NCBI RefSeq assembly: GCF_000149955.1 | Contig: NC_030990.1 | Coordinates: 2,996,627-3,060,626, forward strand | DNA from: Fusarium oxysporum f. sp. lycopersici 4287 | Taxonomy: Eukaryota; Ascomycota; Sordariomycetes; Hypocreales; Nectriaceae | Reading direction: 5' to 3' | DNA length: 64,000 bases | Notes under the pieces: generated by a model | Database searches by the model: none | Told to the model about the DNA's origin: nothing | The model's input: only the letters and a program-made list of their open reading frames with translations | Translations under genes and position numbers: made by a program | Part shown: positions 12,393 to 24,123 of the stretch, piece after piece | How the letters are laid out: each line of letters starts with the position of its first letter | Position numbering within the stretch: position 1 is the stretch's first letter

Positions 12393-12893
12393 ATGAAGTT
12401 CGCTACTGCTCTCGTCGGCCTTGTCGCCTCTGCTACCTATGCCGCCGCTGCCTCGGTCACCTTTGTCACTCTTGACGACAAGGAGCGCACCATCATCTTC
12501 ACCCCTGACCCTGGTTACGAGGGCCCCGAATCTGTTACTGTCAGCTCGGCCAAGGAGGTTACTGTTGACTTCCCTGACAAGTACATCGGCAACTTCTACG
12601 CTGTCCAGAAGGGCAAGCCTGACCAACCCGGCATGCTTGGTGAGGTCACCTTCGGCGGCTGGAACGGCAAGACTTATTTCGATGTCTCTGCCATCGTGGA
12701 CCCCAACGACAAGAACAACGTCAAGCAGATGTGGCCCAAGTCTGCTGCCACCCCCATGTCTGGCTGCGAGACCTTCCCTTGTGACAACTGCTACTGGCTC
12801 CCTGATGATGTCCAGACCAAGGTCACTGATGAGGTTGACCTCATCACCACCCTTGGAGACGGCCCCAGCCCCTACAAGGCCAAGTCCAACTAA
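12393..12893 (+). CDS. Small secreted protein (family often labelled 'DNase1' in fungal genomes)
   Basis: A single-exon, 166-aa protein. Residues 1-19 or so form a signal peptide (MKFATALVGLVASATYAAA). The mature part is a compact, probably beta-rich domain, with a GNFYAV segment, a GWNGKTYFDVSAIV segment and three clustered cysteines near residues 125-135. From memory this matches a secreted fungal family whose members carry the automatic name 'DNase1 protein'. I see no nuclease motif, so that name should not be read as a function. Codon use is very biased (GCC, CTC, AAG, GGC), unlike most genes in the window, which suggests high expression. A thaumatin-like fold is possible but not shown. 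Confidence 0.8.
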   Translation: MKFATALVGLVASATYAAAASVTFVTLDDKERTIIFTPDPGYEGPESVTVSSAKEVTVDFPDKYIGNFYAVQKGKPDQPGMLGEVTFGGWNGKTYFDVSAIVDPNDKNNVKQMWPKSAATPMSGCETFPCDNCYWLPDDVQTKVTDEVDLITTLGDGPSPYKAKSN

Positions 12894-15015
12894 ACGTCCA
12901 TGTCGCCAATTGTCCGGACGGCCCTTGACTTCACTTCTTCAACCCCCCCCCTTTTTACACTTTCACGCTGCGGCGTTGACACCGCGTTGACGATGATATG
13001 AATCCCTTTCTACATTACACTACACGATTCTCGTTTTACATACCCCGAAAGATACCCCTCGTGTGTTACAAAAACCGAGGCCTTTCTTTATAGACCTTTG
13101 GGCTGGAGCAGGTGGCGCTTATGGATGGATGGATGGATCACACAGGCAAGACAGGACAAGGACAAAACAGTACTTGAGTCACATTCTTTGGGACTCTTGA
13201 ATACGGAGCAGCGTCATTCTTTCCGTGCTCTCGTAGCATCACAGGCTTGATGTCTCTTGTATCAGCAAGAGAATTGAGGCTGGCACTCGTTCTACATTCT
13301 ATGAACATCTTCTTACACTCGTTGGAATCTAGACCATGTCTGGAGAGACTTTTTACATACACTTCTCTGTACATACTTCACTCAGGGCGCAAAAGCTCCT
13401 TTACAAAAAGATGAGGTTCTCCCTTTGGAACAACAAAATTTAGACTTTAGACCTGGACATATAGACTTGAGAACATAGAGTTTTGACCTGTGCGCATCCA
13501 ATGTTGTTTGATCCCGCCATGTGAAAAAGGATTAAGGTTGTGTTGTGTGCGTAATGGGGTGACGAAGCAGCAGCCACATGCAGACTTAAAACATATTGCT
13601 GCCCCTGGCCTTTTCCTTGTCTGGCGGAACACTGACTACTACGTAGTAGCTCTATTTCTGGGCTGACCTAATTATTTGGAAGTCCACTGAGTGTCAATCA
13701 CAGTTCTTTGTTTTCTCCCCGACAAGAGAGGAGAGGGACACGTCAGTTAGGCATCATGGTCTGATGTTGTGCCTGCAGGTTGTGCCTGGCCCTGGCCGGA
13801 ATGTAACGTGGCCTGCATGCGAGTCTCTGATCTAACGTAGGTACAGTACAGTAACCGGCACTAGGTAACTGTAACTGTAACTGTCAGCGAGTTGCGCTAT
13901 GTTGTCCAAGTTGGCGCTGACTGGACACCGTGGTTAATAAGGTTGAATTAAAGGGGCAATTGCAAGAATGAGGTTGCGCTGCTTGATGTTTCTTCTTGGG
14001 AAAGCAAGAAATAAACACTACTGAATTGAGTTTTGACTGATCGCGGTGCTGTTGATCACCCTGATTGCAGATCATGTACCCCCTGCGAAGTATGATTCTC
14101 CCAACATTGAATCCGCGCTTCAGCCAAAACTTTCTGTGTACGAGAAAACCGCACAAGCCCGGTCGCGGGAGTGTCACTGTTATTTCCGCGCCTGTGCTCG
14201 TGCGACTTCGGGAGGCTCTGTTCAACAAACATGTGAGTCTCATATAAAAGCTAACTAACTATAGTGTAATAAACTACACCTGTTGGGTCTGTGCCTTCGG
14301 GGAGTGGCGGTATTGATGTGGACAAGGAATAATAGTACTACGGGGAGTTGTCACTGACAAGAAAACCTCAGAGTAACCTAGCTTCGAGAATTGAAACAGA
14401 AAAAAAAAAAATTACCGACCTTTCAAGCTGTAAGGAGAAGCTAAGCATAACCATCAGATGTAATGAACGCTGAGATGCCAACTTCTGCTGGACAGACAGG
14501 TGTTGTGCCATTTAAGGACCTTGCCGAGATCTCGGAAACCCGAGCAAGCGGTTCTCGCCAAGGCTTGACAGCTTCCTCCCGTCGGGAATTTAATCCCCTT
14601 CCCTTGCCGTGTATGGTACTCTTTGACGGCGTCTAGTTACGGTACGAGAAGACGGGCGTTCGGATGGGGCTTGAGACTGGAATGTAGTTCACATGGAATG
14701 CGGGTTGCGGGACAAATGAGAAGCTTGACGCCAGGCTCGACAACTACCAATTTAGCTCACACAATAGTATAACTCGTAACTATAATAACTCTCAACTGTG
14801 GGAACGTATTTGTAGTGTGAACTCGACGTCCGGCGGATCTTTTACATCAAATCATTGTCTACATCTCCGCTCATCAAAGGCGAGTCGGGATCGAGTGAAC
14901 ATCAGCAATGCAGCCCTTGGTGCTTGTCTTACAAGGAGACACTTCGTGCAACCCGACTCTGTCTCGATCATTCTGGCCCGAAAGAAAGGTGCTCTTGGTT
15001 AAGTTGTCATAGTAT
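12894..15015. other. Intergenic region, 2.1 kb
   Basis: It holds the 3' UTR of the secreted-protein gene and the 3' UTR of VPS54. A (GATG)n run is at about 13121-13139. A (GTAACT)3 run follows a GTACAGTACAGTA motif near 13840-13885. An A12 tract is at 14400-14412. No gene is supported. Confidence 0.45.
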
Positions 15016-18000
15016 CTACTTCTCTGCCTTCTCCGCCGTAGATTCCGATGCAGGAACCGCCTCACTCTCTTTGGATTCATCATCCTTTCTTTCATCTGCG
15101 GGCTTTTCTATGACCGGCTCCACTACCTTGACCTGCTTAGCCTTGACGATCTTTTGTAGATACTCTCCCGTTTCCCCGAAGCCATCCAGTTTTCCGAGTT
15201 TTGTCGTGAGGAACTCAATGTCGTTGTTCATACTGGAGATGGTCAGCTGACTGTCTAGTTAAAACTCAACAGAACGCACCTTTTCAGGCCAGTTTCAGTC
15301 TTGGGATCTGCTTCTCTAAAACTTGACCCAAGCTGATCCCTGTAACTAGCAAACACAGGAAGCATGATCATCTGAATTGATGTCTCGGGGAGATGCTTCG
15401 TCAGGACACGATGTAGAGTAGTTGTCTCCTTCGCCAGTGTTTCCATGTATGAGTGGACGCCCTTGTCTCCATCTGCTTCCCAGTCGATCGTCTTCATCGT
15501 CCGTGAGTGGATGGCTGCTCGGCCGCCCATGATCTCAACCAGTTTCTGGTAGATACTATCTTGATGCTCTTGCAGTAGTCGTCTAATCTTGTCAAACTCA
15601 CCCATGAGATTTGATACGCTCGCTCCGGATCCAGCGTGACGTCGCACAAATTCCCTAACATGTGGGATCAAGGTTGCTGTGAATGAGAGCGCCTGGGAGG
15701 CCAAGGCCAAATGCTTGGTGGTGATGTTCTTTAGCCCAGCTGACCGCGTGGCCCCGGCACCAAGAATAAGCTGTGTGCATCTTGAGTTGAAGAGCTGAAG
15801 ATACGCGATTAACGAGGTTGCAATATCGACAGTCATAGACGGTATACCACTGATCAGATGAGAGAACTTGGCGATTCCATCCAAACATAGAATGGCTGAC
15901 TTTGGTAACATGAACGTCTCTGAATCGATTGTAGCAGTCCTGATCTTTTCCTTGCCGGTTCCGTTTGTTTCGATTGCCTCGTCCTCATCGACATGCTCCA
16001 ATTCCGAACTAGGTATCCAAATCTTGGTACTGTCTGTCCACTCATGAGGATCATGCGTGCTGCTCCCCAGGATGGTGTTCAGCAACTCGGTGTTCTTCTC
16101 GGTAAAGTCTTTGGCATTCCACTGATCAGATTCCATCCCCTGAGCCAGCTTCTGCATTTCAGCATCGCGATTCCGTTGCACGAAGTCCTTAATGTGTCCA
16201 TTAACCACATTCTTGAGAGACGTGCCGCTTCGGCCAGATATCGACTCGCATTCGGTGGCAAAATAGAGGTTGAGTGTAAAGTAACGGAGGAAGAGGGTCA
16301 AAGGCAACTGTGCAGTCTGCTCTGCTCGAACCTTCAAGACCTTGACGATTTTCTCAATAGCCACGTCGACGGCTTGGCCAAGGAGATTAGTAACGTCAAG
16401 GCTCTTGTGGAGCTCCTCCTGAACCTCGAATGTTGCACTGTTCATAGGATTGCTTGGGAATCTATCTGGTCTCGGGCTGGATATCGGTGATCTGACTGTG
16501 GGAGACATCAACCCTTCCCCTTGTGGGTTCTCAGTGAGGGAGCTAGTAATCTCCAACAAGACCTTGACTTGTGTCGTAAGTCTCCTGAGTGTCTCTGTGA
16601 CTCCGATGTAGATCTTGATCAGAAGGTCCTCACCATCCTCAGGATCCAAAGAGCGAAGATTCCGTGCCAAAATAGAAGACTTCTCCTGATTTGATAGATG
16701 ACGGCCACCACTTGCAGTAGAGACTGACATCATCGACTCATTATCATCATCTGTAGAACTGGGCAGGGGGCGTCTGATCAAGTTTCGGATTTCACGCAAG
16801 ACAGACTCTCGGTAAGCGACAGTCGCCTCAGCGATATGTTTTGCTCGATGCAGGCCGATCATATTGGGCAGCAGCTCGGTCTTCAATTCATCGGTATTTG
16901 TGAGATAGGTTGGAAAGACTGAAGGAGACCTAGCATGGCTACCTTTGGATCGACTCGCTGCGTTACTCCACCTAAGAAGAATCTCTTGGGATGACACAGA
17001 TTCGGCGTGTCGTCGTAGATCACGGATTAGAATATTCTGAAAGTTGGTCTCGTATGCCTTTCCTATACGAGACCGCAAAGTTGCTAGATCCGCGTGGACG
17101 CCTTGTAAAGCTGAAGCTGAACGCAAGTCCCGCAACTGAATGCCAGGTTCATTTGCAGCAGTAGCGTCCCTTTCGCCTGCAATGAGCTTTTCAAGAGAGT
17201 CGATATTCGCCAGTGCCTTATCGACTTCCCCTTCGTCCACTAGCGTCTCACAGCTTGCAAGGCCATCCGCAATCTGCCTAAGCTGAAGCACAGCATCATT
17301 GAGTTGTCGCAGATTTTCTTGGCGCCTTCGCTGGTAAACAATCTGGAGGCCTCTGGTTGCAATTTCTTCATCCAAAGCTTTAAGCTCTTTTCTGAGTGTC
17401 TTGATTCTCCCCACGGATTCCGCGGCCTCTGAGTGGAGTTCCTTCAACGATCCCAGGGCAGTAAAAAACGTCGTTGATGCGGTGGAGATGGAATTGATGA
17501 GATGAACCTCGATAGTGTCCATGTACCACGACAACTTCTCTTGCAAAATTGCATTGGTTGCCAGAGCTTTCCTTGGCGTGGCAGCGCTTCCGTTGAGTGA
17601 GCTCTGTCCGTCATCGGCGTTGGTGGGTCGGATAACCTCGGATCGTTCGCTCACAATGTCAAAAGTTCGGGGATTCTCGAGATGGAATTCATCGTCAAAG
17701 TACACAGTTGGGATCGTTGATAGAGGAGGAGGTCCATGCGTGGACCTTCGGGTGAAGCCAGCACTTGGTCTTCTCACAGGACTGTGACCATCATTCGAGT
17801 TCATCGAAGAAAGCGATGCAATCGAGCCTTTCCGAGTTGGACGAGGCTTGGGCCCCGGCCGTAAGTATCCATCACCACTCGATTCGGTCGGGGTATCTTG
17901 CCGGCCAGGGCGCTGCTCTTTGTTGGCCTCCTCGTCGCTCTCTTTCAAGCGCTGAAGTTGTTCGTATAGGCTTCCGATCTGTGACAAATAGGGCTTGAAT

Positions 18001-18485
18001 TCCTCAGCGTCGACTTTTGTGATGTTCGTCAACGTTACTGGGGGGATATCCCGGGCCGTCGGGGGTTTATGCGCGGTCGAGGCCGGTGCTGAGGTGTGAG
18101 GCTGAAGACCAGTTCGTACAATTGGGGGTTGAAGAAGGGTCGAGATAGCTTCGAGAGGTTAGCTTTACGATGAAAGATCCGTGAAGCAAAACCAACCATT
18201 CTGACTTGACTCATATACTGAAGCTGCCAAATTACTGGGAGCACTGTCAAGGATACCTCCTACTGAATGGATGGAGCTCGCTGTAGAGCCACGTCGTGAT
18301 GACGGGTGGGGATGCATTTGAGCATGTCTGTGGTTGTTGCTGCAACCAAGTTAGTCTCGTTTGTTAGTATGTGATAAAGGCATATAAGACTACCTGTGAA
18401 AGGGAAGCTCCCCATGACCTGTAGGCGACAATGCCGCAAGGTTGTCCGCAGACTTGGTAGCGTTGGGGGAGCTGGGGGAGAACAT
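15016..18485 (-). CDS. VPS54: GARP complex subunit Vps54
   Basis: Subunit of the Golgi-associated retrograde protein tether, which captures endosome-derived vesicles at the trans-Golgi network. Four exons are read: 18394-18485, 18197-18339, 15280-18148 and 15016-15232, giving 1106 aa with phases consistent throughout. The N-terminus is a Ser/Pro-rich linker followed by the segment PPVTLTNITKVD. A Vps54-type N-terminal coiled-coil domain follows, and the C-terminal Vps54 helical domain spans roughly the last 250 residues, including LPHVREF-like (LIPHVREFVRRHAG) and LPETSIQMIMLPVF segments. The 71-residue last exon is acidic and Lys/Glu-rich. The ATG at 18485 begins a frame that joins all the conserved parts. 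The gene is divergent from MCM5. Confidence 0.92.
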
Positions 18486-19041
18486 GGTCAATGGAGATCC
18501 GGATACGCAAGGACAGCTTCAGAGGTGAATGCGGGATGTAGATGGTGTATTAGTAGGGTATCATCGCTCAAAGGATTGCAAACAAAATGTGCACCGTCAA
18601 ATGTATATGATAGATAAGATTTGAAAGGACAATTAAGTAAAGAGAAAAAAAGAGAGGATCCGGAATCAAGAATGCGCCATCATCACCAGAAAGGGTCTGG
18701 AATATTACCTTCAGTACGTCGCCGTCTAGACACCTTGTAACAAAGTTACGCAGCTTTCCCCCCTAAACCGATTATTTCCTTGGCGTAAACACGTGATGAT
18801 AAGCGCTGAGCTTGATAACTGTCCTTTAGGTCCAGAGCTGCAACCACTATACACACGCGTCGCGTCTCGAGAGACTCCACGTTTTCGCGTAAATTGACCT
18901 AAGGTTACCCTTCCAACTTGCGGAGCAAAGCCCCTCCATCGATCCACAAACAAGATCTCCAAACTCCCTGGTCAACTTTTAGGCTTGCAACGAAAGGAGA
19001 GGAGTGATTCACCAGATTATTCAAAATCACACAGATACACA
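18486..19041. promoter_or_regulatory. Bidirectional VPS54/MCM5 promoter with MCB-like sites
   Basis: This 556-bp head-to-head spacer contains ACGCGT at 18855-18860, an overlapping second CGCGT at 18861-18865 and TTTTCGCGT at 18882-18890. ACGCGT is the core MluI cell-cycle box bound by MBF in yeasts, and TTTCGCG is close to E2F/SCB-type sites. Their position about 150-190 bp upstream of the MCM5 ATG fits G1/S control of a replication gene. Binding is inferred. Confidence 0.6.
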
Positions 19042-21365
19042 ATGGATCGCGGATCAATCTACTCTGCTCACGTCTATGAGCCGAGCTACGCTGAAAATGG
19101 CGATACTCGAATGCAGCTCCAGACACAGCTTGAAACATTCATCCTTGATTTTCGACTGGATAACAACTTCGTCTACAGGTTTGCCCCCAAATATCTAGTC
19201 TTCGGTAGTTCTTCATAATAACAGCGCTGCAGAGATCAACTCCGAGAGAATGCTCTTCTCAAGAGATACTTCTGCGATGTCAACATCAACGACTTGATCA
19301 GCTTTAACGAAGAGCTCGCGCACCGATTGACATCTGAGCCAGCAGAGATTATCCCTCTGGTAGGGACCACGCAGCGCGCAACATATAAATCTCTAACAAG
19401 TCAATAGTTTGAAAATGCACTAAAAAAATGCACACACCGTATCGTCTTCCCCCATGAGCCCAAGGCCGAGATCCCTGATCACCAACTTCTTCTTCACTCG
19501 AATGCCGACGACGTCTCCATCCGTAACCTCGATTCCGTGACCATTGCGCGACTGGTGCGAGTCCCGGGTATTGTCATCGGCGCCTCTGTTATGTCATCCA
19601 AGGCGACAGGACTCCATATCCAATGCCGCAACTGCGGACACACACAAAACATCCCTGTCCTAGGTGGCTTCACAGGTGTCACTCTGCCTCGACAATGTGC
19701 TCGTAGCCGAGTTCCCAACGATCCAACTCCAAAATGTCCTTTGGACCCCTACTTTGTTGTTCACGAAAAGTCTGGCTTTGTTGATCAACAAATCATTAAG
19801 CTTCAAGAGGCTCCCGATCAAGTCCCTGTCGGAGAACTGCCTCGACACGTTCTCATCTCAGCTGACAGATACCTCACAAACAGGGTTGTTCCCGGATCGA
19901 GATGTACTGTTATGGGCATCTTCTCGATCTACCAAAACAAGGCTTCCAAGAACTCTTCCAATGGTGGTGCTGTAGCCATCCGTACCCCTTATCTCAGAGC
20001 GGTTGGGATCCAGACAGATATCGATCAAGCAGCCAAGGGAAATGCGACTTTCTCAGAGGAAGAAGAGCAAGAATTTCTGGAGCTCAGCAGACGGCCCGAT
20101 ATATACAACGTGATGGCCGACTGCATTGCGCCCTCTATTTACGGAAACCGCGATATCAAGAAGGCAATTCTCTGTTTGCTGTTAGGTGGTTCAAAGAAGA
20201 TCCTTCCCGATGGAATGAAATTAAGAGGTGACATCAACGTATTGCTTCTTGGTGACCCCGGTACAGCCAAGTCACAGCTTCTGAAATTCGTCGAGAAGGC
20301 GGCCCCTATCTCTATATACACCTCGGGAAAGGGTTCCTCCGCTGCAGGCCTGACAGCATCTGTTCAACGTGATCAATCCACTCGCGAATTCTATCTCGAG
20401 GGCGGTGCCATGGTTTTGGCTGACGGAGGAGTTGTGTGTATTGATGAGTTCGACAAGATGAGAGACGAAGATCGAGTTGCGATCCATGAGGCTATGGAAC
20501 AGCAGACTATTTCCATCGCAAAGGCCGGTATCACTACTATTCTGAATGCGCGAACATCGGTCTTGGCTGCTGCCAATACTATCATTTGGTCGATATGATG
20601 ATATGAAGACTCCTGGAGAAAACATTGACTTCAGACTACTATTCTGTCACGTTTTGATATGATTTTCATTGTCAAGGATGACCATAGCCGCGAGAAGGAT
20701 GAGACTATGGCCAAGCACGTTCTCAGCATCCAGATGAATGGTAGAGGCGCCGAGGACATGACTGAAACCGAAATTCCTATTGACAAGATGCGACGATACA
20801 TCACCTACTGCAAGACGTGAGTCGCAATTCCAAGCTTCTTAGTCTTATTTTGTTTGTACTAATATCCGACAGACGTTGCGCTCCCAGACTGAGTTCCGAA
20901 GCTGCTGAAAAGCTTTCTTCTCACTTCGTCTCTATCCGACGCCAGGTCCACGCTGCTGAGATGGAAGCAAATACACGTTCCTCTATTCCCATCACAGTCC
21001 GTCAACTCGAGGCTATCGTCCGTATCACCGAGTCTCTTGCTAAGCTCACCCTTTCCCCCATCGCCACCGAGGTACATGTCGACGAGGCCATTCGACTGTT
21101 CCTGTGCTCTACCATGGATGCCGTCAACCAGGGCAGCAATCAGGGGAGTCGCGAGTTGAACGATGAAGTTAACCGCCTTGAGACGGAGCTCAAACGTCGG
21201 CTGCCTATCGGCTGGAGTACTAGCCTATCTACACTCCGGAGGGAAATGGTCGAAGGCAAAGGATACAGCGAACAAGCGCTGAACCGAGCGTTGATGGTTC
21301 TTCAACGGAGAGACACGATCATGTTCAGAAACCAAGGTGCGCAGGTGTATAGAAATGGAGCTTAA
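19042..21365 (+). CDS. MCM5: DNA replication licensing factor Mcm5 (reading frame interrupted in this sequence)
   Basis: Subunit of the Mcm2-7 replicative helicase. Exons are 19042-19178, 19233-19359, 19408-20816 and 20873-21365; the total equals 722 codons, the usual length. Visible features are a C4 zinc motif near residues 160-200, Walker [10 protein letters not shown] near 370, Walker B CIDEFDKM near 432, the arginine-finger LSRFD segment and a C-terminal winged-helix region. Inside exon 3 the frame breaks near residue 481. One extra A at about 20584 shifts it, stops follow (TGA at 20596-20598 and 20599-20601), and a missing C near 20632 restores it. The 16 codons between read as the conserved MCM sequence in the shifted frame. 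The codon after the sensor-1 Asn reads Thr instead of the near-universal Pro. Sequencing error is the simplest explanation, because the gene is essential. Confidence 0.93.
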
Positions 21366-22174
21366 TGTGGCGATGAACGCGGGTAATGTAAAAGGCTGGT
21401 TTGTCAATTTCGGTAGATGTCTTGGTAGTAGACTGTGTTAATGAGTAATGAGGCGAAATCATTATGACTGTTGTATATGAGCAAATTCTTAAAGATAACA
21501 AGACTCGAAGTCTCAACACAGATCCGAACAGATGATAAATCTATTCCTGCTTGTTAGAGCAGGCATAGAGTATATTTGACTAGAAGTGAGGTTGTTGCCG
21601 CTGGGGCTGTTCAAAGAAAAGGATCAGCCCAACAATACCTAGCTTACCGAGGTCTAACTACGCTGGTCGTATATTGGCCGATTCAATTAGCAAAATTCTG
21701 TTTTAAAGAAAACACGAAGTAAACAGAATTGACAGAGGCGCAACGGATGGGGAGGGGAGGGGAGGTATAAAATACACCGCCGCAATCAAATTAAGCTCTT
21801 GACTTGAACAGAAACCAGCCATGGTTCAACATGCGGTGCAAGGTTTAATTCAATACCGTTGTTAATATTATTCTTGTCCCTGTCCTGAGGATACTAGAAT
21901 ACATTTGACCTCATCGTGCAATTGGACCAGACAAGTCTGGTGAGTTTTGCCTCCCTATATCGATTCCATTGGAACCAAGCCCACGTCCATGCCAACACCC
22001 ACTACGGATAGGAAGAAACTCAATTTTACCAACCTTGATGCTGCTTTCTGCGGGTCGGGTGATAATGGCCATTAGATGTGTTGAGGCCCAAATCCCTATC
22101 CCGTGAAGCTTCCATATATACTTAATTTGCATTATATGTTAGACAAAAGGAGATGATGATTACTGGTGAGTGCC
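21366..22174. other. Intergenic region between convergent MCM5 and the MFS gene
   Basis: It holds two 3' UTRs. There is a G-rich run at about 21748-21765 (GGGGAGGGGAGGGGAGG). Nothing else is recognised. Confidence 0.5.
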
Positions 22175-24123
22175 TCAGTGAATAGACTTGCTTGTACGAG
22201 TCTTTGTTAGGCTGCGGCGAAGAGCATTGCTCGCCCGTCGCTCCAACTCGGCCTCATGCGCCTCCTCGGCGGCCTGGTCCTCCGTGATCACCTCGTGCTT
22301 GGTGCGCATGCGCTGTAGCACGTTGGCGGCTTCGGCGGCGAACTCGCACTTCATACGGATAGTTTCCCCGTATTTGTAGAACAAGAACGGAAACGGGACA
22401 CAAGCGACGGCCAGGAAGGCAGGAATGGAGCTAGCCCAATGAATTCCCAGGTCGTTGTACATGTACGTCGTGAAAAGGGGGAACGCCGCGCCAAAGAGGG
22501 AGCGCAGGATTGAGTTTGCAGCCAACACAGAAGCAGCGAAGATAACATCTGGAGGAGTTTAGCTGGAGGAGATAAGAGGCATTGCTGCAACGAAACTTAC
22601 ATGAATCAATGAGGTAGTTGAGCAGTGAAAGAAAAACAGTGACTAGGCCGCAAGCGAAAAAGGCCGAGCCGATGATAGACACAATCCAATGCACATCTTT
22701 GCCGTTGGTCCAGGCAAACCAGAAGAGGCCGACTGGAATAAGTATTGAGCCAACCAGTGAAGGGGGCAGCCTAGCTTCAGGAGATGCATGACCGCCGGCG
22801 GCTTCGGCAGCCCGGGCGTACCGTTTATTGTCCAGGATAGTGCCAGTGACCGCAAATAACATTCCCACAGCAATGCCAGTGAAGGCGAGTCCTCCGATCC
22901 CTGGACTCCATCCGCGACCCTGCTGGAATACGATTGGGAAGGCAGCAAAGCAGAGGTATAGTGTTCCGTAGATGATGGCCATGTACAGTGAGGTTAGAAG
23001 AACAATAGGTTCTTTAAACAGAAGGATCCAGGGGCGAAGTATTGCAGTCTTGAACTGTGTGGCAATAGTAGCTTGAGGACGACCAACATCAATCTTGGAG
23101 ATGTAAACCTTCCCAGTCCTTTTGGAAAGGACAGCTGCTCGGCGACGCAAGAGATAGGGGGCATAGGTTTCAGGTATCACTAGTGAGTTAACAATCCAGA
23201 CAATACCGGTAAATATGGCCGACATCCCAGCCACCCAGCGAAAACCTTCGTGTTCGCCAAGAAACCCTCCAGCGATGGGACCTGTTACAGAATAGTCAGC
23301 GTCTTCTTCGCAATGCCGAGAGCATACAAGCTTGTATGTCGAAATCTGTGTCGGAGAATGGCTTACCAATAGTAGGGCCTAGGAAAGGGGCCATAGCAAA
23401 GAGAGCTGTAGCAAGTCCTCGCTCATTCGCATGGAACATGTCAGCAATGACACCGCCCGCGTTGGTCAATGGTGATGATCCAAAAGAGCCACCAAAGAAA
23501 CGAAGGACTATCAAGGCCGCCATGGTCGGAGCACCTGCGGCACCTGCATTGAACGCGGTCAAGGCCATGAAAGAGACAAAGAATGGAATCTGTCGACCAT
23601 AGAGCTCTGAAATATTTGTTAGTCAGTCATATAACAAGAAGAAGACCTTGCCTCAGCAAGGGGTTCCCCGAATTTGGGCAGACTAACCTGAAAGTGGTGC
23701 CCAAAGCAGCGGTCCGATAGCGAAGCCAAGAACGAACATGGAAATACCAAGTATGGCAACTTCAGTTGAGACATGGAAGTGCATCAAGATGGATGAAAGG
23801 CCTCCAGAGTATGCCGTACTGGCGAAGGTAACGGCCAATGTTGCTATGGCCTGCAAGATTGTAATAAGCCACTTCTTTGATCGTGAGAAGTTCAACGCAT
23901 TTCGGTTATCGTTCGGAAGGAAATCAACAAGATATGGTGAGTCTGCTGTTCCGTGACCAGTGTAGTCGTAGTTAAGAACAGCGTCAGTAATGCCGACTTG
24001 GTCAAGAATAAGATTGAAGTGTGAGGCCTTGGCATTTATCTGCTGTGACTCGACGTCGGTTGCATTATCTATTGTTGAAGAAGCTGAAGAAGTAGGAGGC
24101 TGCAGCTGCGTAGCGACCGTCAT
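22175..24123 (-). CDS. Major facilitator superfamily transporter, DHA1 (drug:H+ antiporter-1) type
   Basis: Four exons are read: 23688-24123, 23367-23606, 22601-23281 and 22175-22548, giving 576 aa. Introns of 48-85 nt join in phase. A hydrophilic N-terminus of about 80 residues precedes twelve predicted membrane segments. After the second segment the motif-A loop reads ELYGRQ, and a central hydrophilic loop ([12 protein letters not shown]) separates the halves, as in fungal DHA1 exporters. The C-terminal tail is cytoplasmic, long and Arg/Ser-rich. The family handles drugs, polyamines or toxins by proton antiport at the plasma membrane; the substrate cannot be read from the sequence. No biosynthetic genes lie beside it. 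Confidence 0.88.

Noticed and set aside
12421..12990. 189-codon plus-strand frame overlapping the secreted-protein gene
   Set aside because: It is the +1 shadow of a GC3-rich gene: Ser/Pro/Arg-rich, with no domain or signal peptide.
15016..15231. Separate small gene of 71 codons
   Set aside because: It is the last exon of VPS54, joined in phase through the intron at 15233-15279.
20588..20634. An intron (GTCGAT...TTCAG) that would explain the MCM5 frame break
   Set aside because: Splicing there removes conserved MCM residues and leaves the wrong phase; the two-indel reading restores the full conserved sequence.
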